Source of the DNA: Candidatus Lloydbacteria bacterium RIFCSPLOWO2_02_FULL_54_12
GTDB lineage: Bacteria > Patescibacteriota > Minisyncoccia > Phycocordibacterales > UBA6899
Assembly: GCA_001819095.1 (NCBI GenBank)
Contig: MHLS01000030.1
Location: 42,373-47,890, forward strand
Direction: 5' to 3'
DNA length: 5,518 nt
Positions 4,258-5,518 of this stretch are shown here, in pieces. Both the position numbers and the translations under genes were made by a program. The first letter of the stretch is position 1; each line of letters starts with the position of its first letter. The notes under the pieces were generated by a model. The model saw nothing but the letters and a program-made list of their open reading frames with translations, did no database searches and was not told where the DNA came from.

Positions 4258-5166
4258 TTATCCTCCAAAGAGGAGTTTTCGTCCGAACGCTATTCGCCTT
4301 TGCACATACCCTTTCCACTCATCCGGCGCGGAGGGATCGACGAAGGTCACATAACAGCCGACCCGATACCCTTTTGCCGCGTATGTTCGTGCGAGCGATC
4401 TGCCGAACGGGCCATCGAGGAACTGGAAGGAAAATTGCTCAGCGGTGACGTGTTCAGCACGAGTCATTTCTGCGATCGAGAGGAGCAGTTTCGCGTCGCG
4501 GACCGTTGCGGCCGCCGGATACACCCCCCGCGCAATCTGCCTTCGGAACGTATCGTAGTAGCGCGCAAGCACTTCGTCGTTCGAGAGTTCGGGAGCGCCG
4601 ATATTGTACAGTCCGGAGCCTTTGACGATACGCACGGGCATATCGAGAATACCGCATTCCTCGATGAGTTCGCGTCGCAGTTGATCGGGGAGATGCATCT
4701 GAAACGCGGGGCGCAGTGTAACGCCGTCGGGAAGCCTCTTTTGGAGCGCCGAGAGTACCGACTGCACTGAAACGAGCGTTTCGCGGTCTTCCGCATCGAC
4801 CTCGATCTCGATCCTCTTCCCCGCCGCCGCGTCGATCAGACGATGTAGTGTACGGGCAAAAAAGAACGGGCCGAATGCGATGCCGAACGCCGACGGTTTG
4901 ATTGCCAGATTACCGTGGCTACCCTGATCCATATTCGCAAGTATCTCGAGATACGACAAAAGCACCTCGTCGACCCGCTTGCGCGTCTTTACGTGCTCGT
5001 CGATGCGATTGTAGGTCGGAGTGATCCTTTTCTTACGAAGAGCCCTTCCTCGCGCGAGTACGGTGGGAACGCCTCCGAACACGACGAATTGCCGTGCGAT
5101 CAGACGCCCAAAGAGACGGAACACCAGATCGTCAAAGAGCGCGACCTTCGCCTTGCTTCCTTCCAT
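4258..5166 (-). CDS. Proline dehydrogenase-like flavoprotein, 302 aa
   Basis: Resembles the monofunctional PRODH (beta/alpha)8 barrel, which oxidises proline to P5C with FAD. Family landmarks in order: LAIKPSAFG (87-95), like the 'VKLTALG' strand; VDAED (123-127), like 'DMEE'; LRPAFQMHLPD (151-161), like 'LQAYL'; VRIVKGSGLYN (178-188), like 'RLVKGAY' with the key lysine K182; FSFQFLDG (245-252), like 'FEFQML.G'; then YRVGCYVTF (267-275) and YVQRRI (287-292). Y287, R290 and R291 match the Y-x-x-R-R substrate-binding triad of PutA. One deviation: the usual 'ATH' strand reads AATVRD (219-224), so the conserved histidine is absent. About 300 residues is normal for stand-alone enzymes. G-rich GAGGGAGG lies four bases before the ATG. 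No P5C dehydrogenase is adjacent. The fold call is good; proline as substrate is less certain. Confidence 0.82.
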   Translation of the reverse strand: MEGSKAKVALFDDLVFRLFGRLIARQFVVFGGVPTVLARGRALRKKRITPTYNRIDEHVKTRKRVDEVLLSYLEILANMDQGSHGNLAIKPSAFGIAFGPFFFARTLHRLIDAAAGKRIEIEVDAEDRETLVSVQSVLSALQKRLPDGVTLRPAFQMHLPDQLRRELIEECGILDMPVRIVKGSGLYNIGAPELSNDEVLARYYDTFRRQIARGVYPAAATVRDAKLLLSIAEMTRAEHVTAEQFSFQFLDGPFGRSLARTYAAKGYRVGCYVTFVDPSAPDEWKGYVQRRIAFGRKLLFGG

Positions 5167-5192
5167 GCGCCCTCCCTCAAGGTCATGTTCTC

Positions 5193-5221
5193 TCTAAAAA
5201 AACTAACACGAGATTGCTCAA
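5193..5221 (-). promoter_or_regulatory. Candidate promoter for the proline-dehydrogenase-like gene
   Basis: On the minus strand TTGAGC (5221-5216), a 17-bp spacer and TTTAGA (5198-5193). Both boxes are imperfect. The element lies about 30 bases before the ATG at 5166. Confidence 0.4.
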
Positions 5222-5255
5222 GGGGCAACATTGCGCATCGACATTTTAAAAAAAC

Positions 5256-5283
5256 TTGACTGATTTTTTTCTTGTGCTACGGT
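5256..5283 (+). promoter_or_regulatory. Promoter for the membrane protein at the right edge
   Basis: TTGACT (5256-5261), a 16-bp T-rich spacer and TACGGT (5278-5283) directly preceded by TGC, an extended -10. Transcription near 5290 gives a leader of about 40 bases that includes the seven-G run at 5320-5326. Confidence 0.6.
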
Positions 5284-5330
5284 CAAAAAAGGGCTTTTGC
5301 TCATGAACTTTTCATTCTTGGGGGGGCGCT

Positions 5331-5518
5331 ATGTCATCAAAAAAGTGGAGCAAGCGCCTGGATTGGTTCCTCGCTTTCTTGCTTATTCTCGGCGTCGCAA
5401 CACATGCATTAGGGACCGCGTGCAATGCCTTGGTGATGGCGGCGAACCACGGTTTGATGCCCGTTGTCGGAGATATCGGGGACGCGAAGCATGTAACGGC
5501 GGACGAACACACAAAGCT
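5331..5518 (+). CDS. Membrane protein, N-terminal part, unknown function (cut by window edge)
   Basis: Open from ATG 5331 for 62 complete codons to the edge. A basic start MSSKKWSKRLD is followed by one hydrophobic helix FLAFLLILGVATHALGTA (about 13-30), then CNALVMAANHGLMPVVGDIG (31-50). By the positive-inside rule the N-terminus should be cytoplasmic. The 'NALVMAANHGLMPV' part reminds me of a recurrent uncharacterised Patescibacteria membrane protein and loosely of DUF5317, but I cannot verify this. The start follows GGGGGGG by four bases rather than a normal Shine-Dalgarno. A second ATG at 5303 opens another frame that also stays open to the window edge; it yields an Arg-rich, unlikely protein, so I prefer 5331. 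Confidence 0.78.
   Translation, partial: MSSKKWSKRLDWFLAFLLILGVATHALGTACNALVMAANHGLMPVVGDIGDAKHVTADEHTK

Noticed and set aside
4300..4770. Plus-strand 156-aa frame
   Set aside because: Antisense to the proline-dehydrogenase-like gene, with no start signal or family motif.
5303..5518. Plus-strand frame from ATG 5303 open to the window edge
   Set aside because: Its product is Arg/Cys-rich without hydrophobic pattern, while the overlapping frame from 5331 encodes a good membrane segment. Kept only as part of the G-run observation.

Overview
The window looks like bacterial chromosome, most likely from a Patescibacteria/CPR (Parcubacteria-like) genome. This rests on small compact genes, several starts without a normal Shine-Dalgarno, a 64-aa helical protein of a kind I associate with Parcubacteria, and a partial membrane protein with an 'NALVMAANHGLMPV' segment that I also recall from Patescibacteria. 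The lineage is an inference from style and memory, not from a marker gene. TGA is used as a stop (end of yqeY), so this is not the TGA-to-glycine code of Gracilibacteria/SR1. I see no tRNA, rRNA, CRISPR array, transposase or phage gene.

Layout. Positions 1-573 (minus) are the 5' part of a diguanylate cyclase (GGDEF) gene cut by the window edge. It is driven by a near-consensus sigma70-type promoter at 647-675. Divergent from it on the plus strand are a GatB/YqeY-domain protein (746-1201), a 172-aa protein of unknown function with its own extended -10 promoter (1258-1776) ended by a clear terminator, a 64-aa charged protein (1907-2101) and a small exported two-cysteine protein (2290-2706). The spacer 2705-2836 holds three consecutive hairpins, the last a bidirectional terminator shared with the convergent minus-strand genes.

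On the minus strand, reading from right to left, come a proline-dehydrogenase-like protein (5166-4258) with its own terminator, then a HAD hydrolase (4200-3604) and a LOG-family phosphoribohydrolase (3581-2847) separated by 22 bp and probably cotranscribed. At the right edge a plus-strand membrane protein starts at 5331 behind a good promoter and runs out of the window.

Working together: there is no single obvious system here. HAD plus LOG could act on nucleotides or sugar phosphates. The proline-dehydrogenase homologue stands alone, with no P5C dehydrogenase beside it. The GGDEF protein has an intact catalytic motif and an intact inhibitory I-site, which is notable for a reduced genome. The most unusual non-coding features are stacked inverted repeats in two intergenic regions, and two G-homopolymers placed directly before start codons, each one nucleotide out of register with an upstream ATG.
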